Shown here: piece by piece, positions 8,292-16,947 of the stretch
How the letters are laid out: each line of letters begins with the position of its first letter
Numbering within the stretch: position 1 is the stretch's first letter
Assembly (NCBI GenBank): GCA_964343345.1
Contig: CAYFJE010000007.1
Coordinates: 1-21,511, forward strand
Reading direction: 5' to 3'
Origin: UBA6624 sp964343345 [NCBI: uncultured bacterium]
Lineage (GTDB): Bacteria > UBP7 > UBA6624
DNA length: 21,511 bases
Notes under the pieces: generated by a model
The model's database searches: none
Seen by the model: only the letters and a program-made list of their open reading frames with translations
Told to the model about the DNA's origin: nothing
Position numbers and translations under genes: made by a program

Positions 8292-9367
8292 TGTCTCTTT
8301 TCATTGATATTTCTTCTTCTGGAGTAAAAGGTGGAATAGGTCGTTATGTCCGTGAGATTATCAAAGAGAGTCCTTCAAAAGTAACTTTTATTTCAAGAAA
8401 ACCTATTCAGGATGATATTAAAAATTTTCTAGACAAATCACAACGCTTGATTTCTTTTGACAATATTTCACGTCCAGATTGGGAACTTTTCAAATTGCCA
8501 ACTTTGCTAAAACAAGAAGAGTCTTCAATGTCTGCATTCTGGGGGCCTGATTGGACTTTGCCAAGATTTAATTTTCAATGTCCTGTTTTTCTGACAGTTC
8601 ACGACCCTGTTCCATGGTTGTTTCCAAAAGATTTGAGCTTAAAGGCGAGGCTTTGGTTCCGATTCAGAACTCCTGAGAGTGTGTCGATTTCAGATTTAGT
8701 TTTTTCAGATTCAAAATGGTCCTGTAAAGAGCTAGAGAAGATTTTCCCTCAGAAGAATTTTTTGACAATTTACCCGATTTCTAGTGTAAAAAAAACTTTG
8801 GTATCTTCTAGAGAACTGTCGACAAAAAAACAAAAAAAATTTTCTCCGAAATTGTTATATGTTGGAGCAATCTCACCAAGAAAGAGATTGAAAGTGTTGT
8901 TAGATGCATTTTTGATTTTAAAGAAAAGGGGGTATTCCATGCGGTGGATTGGGTATAAGGGCAAAGGGGCTTCAGCAATATTAGAAAAAGCGAAAGATTT
9001 AGGTGTTGAGTGGTTGGAAAATTGTCCAGAAAATATTTTAAAAAAGAGCATGGAAGATTCTGATTGTCTTATCTACCCTTCAAAGATTGAAGGGTTTGGA
9101 CTGCCTATCATTGAAGGGATTCTTTCAGGGATTCCTGTCTGTGCTCTCGATACAGAGGTTTCAAGAGAGGTAGGTGGATCTGCAATTGAGTATTTTTCAG
9201 AAAACGCTGAGAGTTTAATTGTTTCTATAGAAAAGTCAATCAAGAGTTACCATGATTCAAATTCTAGGTTTTTGAATATGAAAGATTCTGAAAATCAATT
9301 GTCAAAACTTTCAGAAGAAAGTATTGAAAAAGCATTTTTGGAAATATCAAAGAGAGTGATTTTATGA
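8291..9367 (+). CDS. Glycosyltransferase family 4 (GT-B fold)
   Basis: A 358-residue retaining GT4. The N-terminal lobe shows GVKGGIGRYVREII (acceptor loop) and FLTVHDPVPWLFPKD. The C-terminal lobe begins LLYVGAISPRKRLKVLLDAF and holds the EX7E motif E267-GFGLPII-E275 followed by GILSGIPVCALD. The layout closely parallels the family-4 enzyme encoded at 3965-4954, so the two may be diverged paralogues. It follows the fusion gene with a one-base overlap (TAATG) and ends in an ATGA overlap with the next gene. It is soluble or peripherally membrane bound, with unknown sugar specificity. Confidence 0.92.
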   Translation: MSLFIDISSSGVKGGIGRYVREIIKESPSKVTFISRKPIQDDIKNFLDKSQRLISFDNISRPDWELFKLPTLLKQEESSMSAFWGPDWTLPRFNFQCPVFLTVHDPVPWLFPKDLSLKARLWFRFRTPESVSISDLVFSDSKWSCKELEKIFPQKNFLTIYPISSVKKTLVSSRELSTKKQKKFSPKLLYVGAISPRKRLKVLLDAFLILKKRGYSMRWIGYKGKGASAILEKAKDLGVEWLENCPENILKKSMEDSDCLIYPSKIEGFGLPIIEGILSGIPVCALDTEVSREVGGSAIEYFSENAESLIVSIEKSIKSYHDSNSRFLNMKDSENQLSKLSEESIEKAFLEISKRVIL

Positions 9368-10284
9368 GGGTTGTTCATGTTGTTGGAACGATTAAGCATG
9401 GACAGTGCGGTGTGGGTGATTTTGTGAAATTTTTGGATAAGAGGATGGGAAAAAAATCAAGAATTTGGCACCCCCAACTAAATGAAGATATTGTTCTTGA
9501 AAATGATGAAATTATTCATCTCCATACTCCAAGCAAGGGTTGGCGAAATGAATTTCAACAAATTCAAATTTATAGCAAATTCCCAAAAAGAAAAAGACAT
9601 TTAACGCTACACGAGTGGGGACTTGCTTCATTTTTAAGAAAATTACAATATTTTCTTTTGTCGTCTATGTCAAAAAAGATTGGTTTTTCTGATAGTTTTG
9701 AGTTACAAAACTTTCCTTACTTCAATAAGTCAAAAACCTATTTGCCAATCGGATCCCCTTTTGAAGGCGTTGTTACAAGAAAAATTAATCCAAAAAATTT
9801 TAGATTAGTTTTTTTTGGATTTTTATCGAAGAGCAAAGATGTTAAAAAATTATCTGAATGGTTTAATCAGTCTGTGAATTTAGGTTGGGATCAGCCGGTT
9901 GTTTTTACAGGGAATAAAAAGAATGCTCTCTTGAGAGACTTTTTAGCAAGGTGCGAGGATGTTGAATTGAGGCAAGATTGTTCCTTTGAGGAAATCTCTC
10001 AACAAATTAAATGGGGTGATGTAGGAATATTGCCTTTTGTCGATGGAACATCTCCAAGGAGGACAACACTACTTTCTCTTTTGAAGATGGGGATTCCTGT
10101 TATTTCTCCTCCGCCTTACAAAAACCCTTTCAAAACTGATGATTTTCCTAGATGGAACACTATCGAATCCCTTAGAGATATGAAAAAAAGATATTTATAT
10201 TGGACAAAAAAGCAAAATAAAATAATAAAAATTTTTGATTGGGAAAATGTTGTTAAAAAACATTTAAATTTTTATGAAGATTGA
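9364..10284 (+). CDS. Divergent GT-B-type glycosyltransferase lacking the EX7E motif
   Basis: A 306-residue protein recognisable as GT-B by layout. It has an N-terminal VVGTIKHGQCGVGDFVKFL glycine loop, a short HLHTPSKGWRN strand, and a mid-protein hinge leading to FRLVFFGFLSKSKDVKKL and a second Rossmann-like half. Where typical GT4 enzymes have EX7E it reads ILPFVDGTSPRRTTLLSLLK, with no paired glutamates, then MGIPVISPP. A DG.S.RR.sL variant of this loop occurs in some glycan-cluster GT4-like proteins (from memory of the family), so activity is possible but the mechanism or donor may differ. It is more AT-rich than the outer genes. The start overlaps the upstream stop by ATGA, and the last 11 bases overlap the next gene. 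A regulatory or non-catalytic partner role cannot be excluded. Confidence 0.75.
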   Translation: MRVVHVVGTIKHGQCGVGDFVKFLDKRMGKKSRIWHPQLNEDIVLENDEIIHLHTPSKGWRNEFQQIQIYSKFPKRKRHLTLHEWGLASFLRKLQYFLLSSMSKKIGFSDSFELQNFPYFNKSKTYLPIGSPFEGVVTRKINPKNFRLVFFGFLSKSKDVKKLSEWFNQSVNLGWDQPVVFTGNKKNALLRDFLARCEDVELRQDCSFEEISQQIKWGDVGILPFVDGTSPRRTTLLSLLKMGIPVISPPPYKNPFKTDDFPRWNTIESLRDMKKRYLYWTKKQNKIIKIFDWENVVKKHLNFYED

Positions 10285-11359
10285 CATTTCTATATCTCAT
10301 CCATGGCTTGGGGAGCATGCAGGAAGTGAGCGTGTTTTATTAGAGTTTTTGAAAATTTTTCCAGATTCAGATTTGTATTGTTTGTGGAAAAATCAAAATA
10401 AATGGGATGATTTTTTAGAGGGTAATGTGGTTTTTTCTAGCTATCTTAATTTTTTCCCAGGTATAAAAAAATATTATAAAAAAATCATTCCTGTATTGGG
10501 ATCAAGTGCTGTCGAGAGTTTGCCGAAAATAAGATCCAAGGTACATATTTCCAATTGTCATGGTTTCATAAAAGGCATAAAGGTTTCTGAGGAAACTTAT
10601 CATTATTGTTATTGTTATAGCCCAATACGATGGATTAGCGATCAAGAAGATATGTATAGGGATTCATTAGATGGTTTTGGAAAGTTCTTCTTCGATTTCT
10701 TAAAGCCAAAAATTAAAAATTGGGAAAGAAAGGCATCTAAAGATGTTGATGAATTTTTATCAATTTCCTCTTTTGTTTCTGAGAGGATTAAAAAAACTTT
10801 GAATAGAAGTTCAAAGGTAATTTATCCCCCTGTAAAGACAGATTTTTTTACCCCAGGAGAAAATACCAAAAAAAAGAACTATCTTTTGGTAAGTAGATTC
10901 GTTCCTTACAAAAGAATCAATACAGCAGTTAAAGCTTTTGCGAAGAGTGGGAAAAAAATCACAATGGTTGGTTCGGGGGTGATTGATTATCCAAACTTGG
11001 AAAAATATTCAAATATAAAGTTTTTGTCTGGTGTTACTGACAGCGATTTGAGAGATATGTATAGAACTGCAAAAGGATTGATTTTCACTTCTGTAGAAGA
11101 TTTTGGCTTAGTCCCGGTTGAAGCCCTTTCTTGTGGAACCCCTGTTGTCGCATTAGGAAAAGGGGGGGCTCTTGAGACTGTTCAAGATGGAGTTAATGGT
11201 TTCTTTTATGAGGAAGATTGCCCTGATTTGCTAAATGAGGCAATCGACAAATTAGAAAATTCCAAAATTTCTATTGACAGCTGCAGAGAAAGAGCTTTGG
11301 ATTTTTCTACAGATCGATTTATTAAAAATATAAAATCAACAATCAAGGAAAATAGGTAG
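10274..11359 (+). CDS. Glycosyltransferase family 4, WbaZ-like
   Basis: A 361-residue GT4. The opening strand and loop ISISHPWLGEHAGSERVLLE, the mid-lobe HYCYCYSPIRWISDQEDMY (compare the HYCHSPMRYIWD pattern of WbaZ-type mannosyltransferases), and the C-lobe YLLVSRFVPYKRINTAVKAF are all present. The EX7E motif is E275-DFGLVPV-E283, followed by ALSCGTPVVALGKGGALETV, the donor phosphate/sugar contact loop typical of this subgroup. Mannosyl transfer is the family-based guess only. The gene starts 11 bases inside the preceding one and ends 7 bases before the initiating transferase gene. Confidence 0.92.
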   Translation: MKIDISISHPWLGEHAGSERVLLEFLKIFPDSDLYCLWKNQNKWDDFLEGNVVFSSYLNFFPGIKKYYKKIIPVLGSSAVESLPKIRSKVHISNCHGFIKGIKVSEETYHYCYCYSPIRWISDQEDMYRDSLDGFGKFFFDFLKPKIKNWERKASKDVDEFLSISSFVSERIKKTLNRSSKVIYPPVKTDFFTPGENTKKKNYLLVSRFVPYKRINTAVKAFAKSGKKITMVGSGVIDYPNLEKYSNIKFLSGVTDSDLRDMYRTAKGLIFTSVEDFGLVPVEALSCGTPVVALGKGGALETVQDGVNGFFYEEDCPDLLNEAIDKLENSKISIDSCRERALDFSTDRFIKNIKSTIKENR

Positions 11360-11366
11360 TCTTTAA

Positions 11367-12767
11367 ATGAAAAGAGAAATTTTAAAAATATTTCATGCGG
11401 TTCTCGATTATTTTTTGCTTTTTTGGCTTTGGAAACTCTTTGTAATTAATCAATTTAACCCTTTTTCCAATGTTGTAAATGCTTGGATGGATGACTCGAT
11501 TCCCTTGAGTAGTTTTTTGATACCTTTGATATGTGTATTTTGGAAATCTTATAAAAAGGCTTATTTCCCAATCAAAAAACATCTAAGACCTTTCTCCTCA
11601 TGGAGTTTAGGTTTTTCTTCTTTAACAGTGTCATTATGTACATTGTTTTTCTTGAGAGGTTTTTTTGTTTTTTCGATACCTTCAAATTTAGGAGAGGATT
11701 TTCTTTATGGGCTTTTTATGTTGCCTTTTGCTCCATTTGGAAGGTTTTTTGCATGGTGGGCTTTTGGGATAGTTGCCCTTCAAATCAACCATGATTTTTT
11801 GTCTTTCATATATAGGAAGATTCTTTTAGCCAGAGGTATAAAAACACAGGTTTGGTGGCTTGGAGGTAATACGGAAGGAGCTTTAATAGAGAATATTTTC
11901 GATATTAGATACACTCAAATTAAAGTTATTAAAATTAATCCAAAAGAAATTAAAGATATTGAAAACTTTATTGAAGGAAGGATTGTTTATTTAGCAATCG
12001 TTAAAGAAACGACTGGATGGGAAACTCTTAGATTGATTAAATATGCTGGATATCGCTGGGGCATTCCGGTAAAAACTCTACCAAGACTGGAAGGTTATGG
12101 CTTCGTTTCGGTTGATGAAGTAGGTCTTCCTCTGATGGGAGACCATTTTTCACTTGTTGGATTGCCAGCAAGAGTTGCAAAGAGGGTTTTTGATCTGGTT
12201 TTTGGGCTAATCCTTTTTGGAGTTTTTTTACTCCCAATGATTCTCATTGCTTTTTTGATATTTTTGACAGATGGGGGAAATCCGTTTTTCATGCATGAAA
12301 GACTAGGTCGTTCTGGAAGGAAATTTGGTCTTTTTAAATTTCGAACAATGAAAAAAATTACAATTGAAGAGGTTTTGGACACACACCCTGAATTGAAAGA
12401 GGAATTTCAAAAAAATCACAAAATAGAAAATGACCCTCGGATAACAAACCTGGGTATGTTTTTAAGAAAAACGAGTATAGACGAGCTACCCCAGCTTTTA
12501 AATGTTGTTCTGGGGGATATGAGTCTTGTTGGTCCAAGGCCAGTCGTGAATGAGGAATTACAAAGATATGGAGATTGGCAAGATTTGCTACTTTCAGCAA
12601 AACCTGGAATCACTGGTTTATGGCAGGTTTCTGGTCGTAGCAACCTTTCTTACGATGCACGAGTTAGGTTGGATACTTGGTATGTCCAGAATTGGTCTCC
12701 ATGGGAGGATCTCAGAATTCTTATCCTCACACTACCTGCAGTTATAAATAAAAAAGGAGCTGTATAA
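11367..12767 (+). CDS. Polyprenyl-phosphate sugar-1-phosphate transferase (WbaP/WcaJ type), glycan initiation
   Basis: A 466-residue member of the polyprenyl phosphohexose-1-phosphate transferase family, which moves a hexose-1-phosphate from an NDP-sugar to undecaprenyl phosphate in the inner membrane. The N-terminal third has about four to five hydrophobic helices (to ~residue 145), and a soluble nucleotide-binding-like region spans ~150-265. The catalytic domain (~270-460) begins with RVFDLVFGLILFGVFLLP (membrane re-entrant helix), then FFMHERLGRSGRKFGLFKFRTM, the basic HxRxG and FKFRTM signature. It continues through LRKTSIDELPQLLNVVLGD, MSLVGPRPVV and KPGITGLWQVSGRS, all hallmark blocks. 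Length and domain order match the long WbaP/WcaJ form rather than the short PglC form. It is the last gene of the glycan cluster and the best evidence that the cluster builds a lipid-linked repeat unit. Glucose, galactose and GalNAc are all possible first sugars. Confidence 0.95.
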   Translation: MKREILKIFHAVLDYFLLFWLWKLFVINQFNPFSNVVNAWMDDSIPLSSFLIPLICVFWKSYKKAYFPIKKHLRPFSSWSLGFSSLTVSLCTLFFLRGFFVFSIPSNLGEDFLYGLFMLPFAPFGRFFAWWAFGIVALQINHDFLSFIYRKILLARGIKTQVWWLGGNTEGALIENIFDIRYTQIKVIKINPKEIKDIENFIEGRIVYLAIVKETTGWETLRLIKYAGYRWGIPVKTLPRLEGYGFVSVDEVGLPLMGDHFSLVGLPARVAKRVFDLVFGLILFGVFLLPMILIAFLIFLTDGGNPFFMHERLGRSGRKFGLFKFRTMKKITIEEVLDTHPELKEEFQKNHKIENDPRITNLGMFLRKTSIDELPQLLNVVLGDMSLVGPRPVVNEELQRYGDWQDLLLSAKPGITGLWQVSGRSNLSYDARVRLDTWYVQNWSPWEDLRILILTLPAVINKKGAV

Positions 12768-12783
12768 ATATAAAATTACCATT

Positions 12784-13707
12784 ATGTCAAGCCAAGATGA
12801 AATTAAGAATCTTCTATCCAAGTTAAATAAAGTCATTTTTGGGAAAAAAAATGAAATAGAGTTAATTACAACTGTTTTGTTAGCAGAAGGGCATGTTTTG
12901 ATTGAAGATGTTCCAGGAACAGGGAAGACTGTGTTAGCAAAAGCTATCTCGACAGCACTTGGATTAGGTTTTAAAAGAGTCCAGATGACCCCTGATTTAC
13001 TTCCAAGCGATTTGACTGGTTCGACAGTAATGAAACCTGATCGTTCCGGTTTCGATTTTTCCGAAGGGCCTCTTTTTTCCAGTGTTGTTTTGGCTGATGA
13101 AATCAATCGAGCATCACCCAAAACACTTTCAGCTATGCTTGAGGCAATGGAGGAAAAGCAGATTACTGTTGACGGTACAACAAGAATTTTACCTGAACCA
13201 TTTTTAGTTATAGCGACACAAAATCCTGTTGAGCATGAAGGGGTTTTCCAGCTCCCGTATGCTCAATTAGACAGATTTGCGGCAAAGGTAACATTGGGTT
13301 ATGTTGATCAGGAAACTGAAGTTGACATCTTAAGTTCTCAAAATGAAAACCATCCGCTAGAAGGTTTAAAGTCAGAGGTTGATTCAAAAAAGGTCCAAAC
13401 ATATATACAAAATGCAAGAGCAGTTCACATTAGTGATCCTGTTCAAAAATATATAGTTGAAATAGTCAGGGAGACAAGAAAGAAAAATAATTTTATTGGT
13501 GTTAGTACAAGGGGAGCTATTGTATTGTCAAGAGTTTCAAGGGCAAAAGCATGGTTGAACGGGAGAGATTTTGTACTTCCTGATGATGTTAAAAATTTAG
13601 CAATTCCAATTTTGGCGCACAGAATGATTGATGAGACTGGCTCTTTTACAAGAGGTGAGGACGAGATTAAAGAAATACTTTCTCGAATTCCAGCACCTAT
13701 AGCCTAA
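12784..13707 (+). CDS. MoxR family AAA+ ATPase
   Basis: A 307-residue ATPase with the MoxR arrangement: Walker A at 42-49 (DVPGTGKT, the MoxR variant with Asp or Gly first), a long insert through MTPDLLPSDLTGS, Walker B at 101-106 (VVLADE) followed by INRASPKT, sensor 1 in LVIATQNPVEHEG, and the C-terminal lid including the GVSTRGAIVLSRVSRAKAW sensor-2 block. MoxR proteins work as chaperone-like ATPases with a DUF58/vWA partner, and the next gene is exactly such a partner, with a one-base overlap (TAATG). No strong Shine-Dalgarno site precedes the start; the 16-base gap after the glycan cluster is AT-rich. Family assignment is secure. The client is unknown. Confidence 0.95.
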   Translation: MSSQDEIKNLLSKLNKVIFGKKNEIELITTVLLAEGHVLIEDVPGTGKTVLAKAISTALGLGFKRVQMTPDLLPSDLTGSTVMKPDRSGFDFSEGPLFSSVVLADEINRASPKTLSAMLEAMEEKQITVDGTTRILPEPFLVIATQNPVEHEGVFQLPYAQLDRFAAKVTLGYVDQETEVDILSSQNENHPLEGLKSEVDSKKVQTYIQNARAVHISDPVQKYIVEIVRETRKKNNFIGVSTRGAIVLSRVSRAKAWLNGRDFVLPDDVKNLAIPILAHRMIDETGSFTRGEDEIKEILSRIPAPIA

Positions 13708-14822
13708 TGCAAAAATCGAAGCCCGGCTTTACCCCTCAAGGGCTAGGGTTAATTTTTCTTTCGTTCATTTTGTATCAATTTGGACATAATGTTTTGGCTA
13801 TAAAAGGCTTGGAAATGTTGTCTTTTATTCTCATATCGATTTTAATTTCTGGCTTCATTGAGCTTAAAAGCAAAGACGATCCCGAAGGTCTTAAAGTTGT
13901 TTTTCCAAAGAGAATTTTTGCGAATGAAGATATTCTCGTACGTTATTCAATCGAAAATCTTGGAGGAGCAAACTGGGCGGGGTTAAATTTAAATTACAGG
14001 AATAAAAAAAACAAAAAAGTAAAAACTTTTATTTCCGGTGGCTATCAAACTGTTCGAAAAGCTGGAGTTTTAGGCAAATTTAAACGAGAAAAAAGAGGTA
14101 TTTGTGGTGGTTTGGATATTGATTTAAATTGGAAGGACTGTTTCGGCGTTGTCAGTAGAAGTTTATCTTTCAGAAAGCCTGAAAAAATAATAATTTATCC
14201 TCAAAAAATTGAATTAAAAATCGATAGAAAAAATCCTGTAGGTTTCGGGTTGCCTTTCACAGGCGAAGAAGGTACTGCTGTAGACAGAGAAGGTTCAAGC
14301 CAGGATTTTTTTGGAATAAGAAATTATGTGTTTGGGGATTCTCTCAAAAAAATAGATAGATTGAGTTCAGAAAAAACTGGAGATTTGATGGTTAAAAAAT
14401 TCCATCATCTCGAAGGTGTTGGAGCTTACATAAGGTTAAATAATAATGGTTGGGAATCTTATGACCATTGGGAGAATGCTATTAAAACAGCTGCAACATG
14501 GGCTTCGTTTTGGTCTTCAAAAAAATTTCCAGTTGGATTTTTTTACGAAGGGGATGATGTCTACAGGATTGCACCTGCTCAAGGTGATGTTGTTTTGGAT
14601 AAAATTTTATATCGGCTTGCTTTATTGCCAGAAAGTTTTTCAAGTGGAGAGACACATGTAAAAAACAATATTGGCAATTCTTTGTTCATCCTCCCATCAA
14701 AAATCAAAATTCCAATAAACTCTATAGGGGTGATTGTTCCTAAAAAAAATATATCAAAAGACATATCTTCTATTCGTTGGGAGAGGGTTGGAAGATATTG
14801 GATTCCTAAAAAATATGAGTAG
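13707..14822 (+). CDS. DUF58 domain protein, MoxR partner
   Basis: A 371-residue protein with two adjacent hydrophobic helices near the N-terminus (~residues 12-50), which would hold it in the inner membrane. A beta-rich region follows (FPKRIFANEDILVRYSIEN, the usual immunoglobulin-like part), then the DUF58 core. That core is recognised by GIRNYVFGDSLKKIDRLSSE, matching the family pattern R-x-Y-x-x-G-D-S/P-x-x-x-I-D, with R205, D211 and D217. LMVKKFHH follows, in place of the common L-x-V-x-x-F. DUF58 proteins are vWA-like; no complete DxSxS metal site is evident here. Its position between MoxR and the transglutaminase is the standard order of this envelope module. The last 8 bases overlap the chosen start of the transglutaminase gene. 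Confidence 0.9.
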   Translation: MQKSKPGFTPQGLGLIFLSFILYQFGHNVLAIKGLEMLSFILISILISGFIELKSKDDPEGLKVVFPKRIFANEDILVRYSIENLGGANWAGLNLNYRNKKNKKVKTFISGGYQTVRKAGVLGKFKREKRGICGGLDIDLNWKDCFGVVSRSLSFRKPEKIIIYPQKIELKIDRKNPVGFGLPFTGEEGTAVDREGSSQDFFGIRNYVFGDSLKKIDRLSSEKTGDLMVKKFHHLEGVGAYIRLNNNGWESYDHWENAIKTAATWASFWSSKKFPVGFFYEGDDVYRIAPAQGDVVLDKILYRLALLPESFSSGETHVKNNIGNSLFILPSKIKIPINSIGVIVPKKNISKDISSIRWERVGRYWIPKKYE

Positions 14823-16917
14823 ATTTTTTGTTCAAGTACGAAAAAGAAGACTTTCCATAGAGTTTCTTCTCGTTTTTACAATTTTGATAACATCTGCTAT
14901 TTTTTCTCAATCTTATGGCATGGGAATGTCTATACCAAGCATTTTGGGGCCTTGTGTTGTTGGTCTTTTGTTTTCAAGATTCGTTTCTACAACAAGATGG
15001 GCTAATATTGCTGGTTGGTTTGTTGAGATTTGTGCTGCATTTTTGTTTTATATCAAGATATCAGAAGGAATAAGGGAATCGATGTCAGTTTATGATTTTT
15101 TATCCGAACTTCTTCCTCTTTTTCTCATCTTGTACACATTCAAACTTGTTAATGCAAGGGATATAAAGTTTTTTACACTGATCCCGTTTAGCGTTGCTGT
15201 ATTTGTTGCTGGAGTTTCTCCATCATCGCTTTTTTCTTTAAATGTAATATTCCTATCTGTAATTATCATCGGTCTTATCACAGGGTGCCCGATGTTAGCA
15301 AAGGTTGGTGAGGATAAAAATATTCAAAAAGAGTGGTTTTCTATATTTAAAAGATATATTTCAAGATTGTTTTTTATTGTTTTTGGGCTCGTGATTATTT
15401 CAGAGTCCATAGCTCCTGCAAAACTACCTCAAAATCTTGGTGGAAATGTACAGGTAGGAATAGAAAATATATCTCCATACAGATACACAAATTTCTCTTC
15501 AGACATTGTTCCTAGAAGTTCTTATTCTGGTTTTTCTCCGTATTTGAGTTTGAAAATAAAACAAGCAGTTCATTTAAGTGAGGATCCAGCAATGGAGGTT
15601 ACAGGGCCTCCAACATATTGGAGAGGTATAGTTTTTGATAAATACACTGGCAGTTCTTGGGAAGTTTCAAGAACATCTACAAGATCTGTTCATGCAAATC
15701 CTTCTATTAACGGTTTCGATATAAAGCCAGAAGAGTATAGGTATTTTGATTTTGGGAGGGAGGACAAAGGCTGGATTAAACTGAATAGATCCGTAACTTT
15801 TTTTAAAAGTCATGGAAATTTTCTTTTTAGCCCCTGGGTCCCAAACCGTCTTTCTTTTGGCCCAATAAATAATTTCGGCATTGCGGTTGCAGGGAGTTTG
15901 TATTTAAATCAATCCCCTAGCGGTGCGGTTTTAACACCATTCGAAACTCAAGAAGAATTTACTTATCAAGTAGAAAGTGTTTTTCTTGATGGTTTGAAGC
16001 TTCAAATTGATACTAAAGATATTTCTTTAGATGAAGGTTATGGGTCAAATTGGAACCCTAATATCATCTATCCAAATGCGAATGGGTTAGTGGCTCCTTA
16101 TGTTGATTATTATTCTTTACCAGAGATCCCAGAAAGGGTAAGGAATCTTGTTTCTTCTTTGTCTCAGGAAGGCAGCAATGAAGAAAAAATGCAAAATTTT
16201 GCAAATTTTTTAAGCGAAAATATGACCTACGATCTTGAAACAGAGCCTTTGCCTCAAGAAGAAGAGGCAACAGATTGGTTTGTTTTTGAGTCAAAAACGG
16301 GATGGTGTGAAATGTTTGCTTCTGCTCTTGCTGTTATGGGAAGGGTTGCAAACATACAAACACGTGTTGTTGGAGGTTATCAAGGAGGCGAAAAAGTTAG
16401 TGGAAAGTCTTCATATCTCATACGTGACAAAGATGCTCATACATGGGTCGAATTTTGGTCAGACCAGAATGGATGGATTGCTATAGATCCGACTCCCGAG
16501 AGTACTTTGTCTACATCAGAAAACAATCAAGTTCAGGAAAGTGTTGGGGCTTTTGGACAAGTTAAAAAAGTAGTAGATAGTTTAGTTGAAAATCTGGAAT
16601 TCTTAACATGGAGTAACAAATTGCAATCTTTCTGGCTTTCAATAAAGAATTATTTAATAGGGATTTTTTTGCTTATTTCTTCTTGGATGGTTTTTTCTTT
16701 TTTCAAAAAGAAGGATCTTTTTTCTCAAAAAAGGAAAATTTCACGAAAAATTAAAAAATGGATATTTTTAGCAAAAAGAGACGGAGTGCATAAAAAAGAG
16801 TGTGAAACCTTGAGAGAGTTTGCCTTCAGATGGCATTCAAAAACACAAAAAACAACAATAATTGGAGAATTAGAAGCTTTCGAGACTGCTTTATATGGAA
16901 AAAGTTCATTTTTTTAA
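14815..16917 (+). CDS. TgpA-like membrane-anchored transglutaminase
   Basis: I chose ATG 14815 (700 residues). An in-frame ATG at 14734 would lie 89 bases inside the DUF58 gene and add 27 residues with no family support. The N-terminus has about six hydrophobic helices (residues ~15-215), as in the DUF3488/TgpA membrane part. A large periplasmic region follows. The transglutaminase core has a visible Cys-His-Asp triad: C498 in TGWCEMFASALAVM, H542 in DKDAHTWVEFW, and D558 in WIAIDPTP. A further helix sits near residue 610 (IGIFLLISSWMVFSFF). The cytosolic tail is TgpA/DUF4129-like and contains CETLREFAFRW. The catalytic side should face the periplasm, cross-linking or hydrolysing amide bonds in envelope protein or peptidoglycan; the substrate is unknown. 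The gene closes the MoxR-DUF58-transglutaminase module and stops 30 bases before pilB. Confidence 0.92.
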   Translation: MSRFFVQVRKRRLSIEFLLVFTILITSAIFSQSYGMGMSIPSILGPCVVGLLFSRFVSTTRWANIAGWFVEICAAFLFYIKISEGIRESMSVYDFLSELLPLFLILYTFKLVNARDIKFFTLIPFSVAVFVAGVSPSSLFSLNVIFLSVIIIGLITGCPMLAKVGEDKNIQKEWFSIFKRYISRLFFIVFGLVIISESIAPAKLPQNLGGNVQVGIENISPYRYTNFSSDIVPRSSYSGFSPYLSLKIKQAVHLSEDPAMEVTGPPTYWRGIVFDKYTGSSWEVSRTSTRSVHANPSINGFDIKPEEYRYFDFGREDKGWIKLNRSVTFFKSHGNFLFSPWVPNRLSFGPINNFGIAVAGSLYLNQSPSGAVLTPFETQEEFTYQVESVFLDGLKLQIDTKDISLDEGYGSNWNPNIIYPNANGLVAPYVDYYSLPEIPERVRNLVSSLSQEGSNEEKMQNFANFLSENMTYDLETEPLPQEEEATDWFVFESKTGWCEMFASALAVMGRVANIQTRVVGGYQGGEKVSGKSSYLIRDKDAHTWVEFWSDQNGWIAIDPTPESTLSTSENNQVQESVGAFGQVKKVVDSLVENLEFLTWSNKLQSFWLSIKNYLIGIFLLISSWMVFSFFKKKDLFSQKRKISRKIKKWIFLAKRDGVHKKECETLREFAFRWHSKTQKTTIIGELEAFETALYGKSSFF

Positions 16918-16920
16918 ACT

Positions 16921-16926
16921 TATAAT
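16921..16926 (+). promoter_or_regulatory. Possible -10 box upstream of pilB
   Basis: A perfect TATAAT lies in the 30-base gap between the transglutaminase stop and pilB, 27 bases before the ATG. No TTGACA-like hexamer appears 15-19 bases upstream and there is no extended -10 TGn. This is a weak candidate for an internal pil promoter in AT-rich DNA. Confidence 0.25.
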
Positions 16927-16947
16927 TCTTACGGTTGGAGGAATTTT

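Noticed and set aside
12732-13121. 129-codon open frame antisense to the MoxR gene
   Set aside because: Its residues mirror the conserved MoxR Walker region in antisense, with no domain of its own or ribosome site.
14734-14814. Longer N-terminus for the transglutaminase from ATG 14734
   Set aside because: It would overlap the DUF58 gene by 89 bases, and the 27 added residues show no family feature. ATG 14815 gives the usual short overlap and an N-terminal membrane region.
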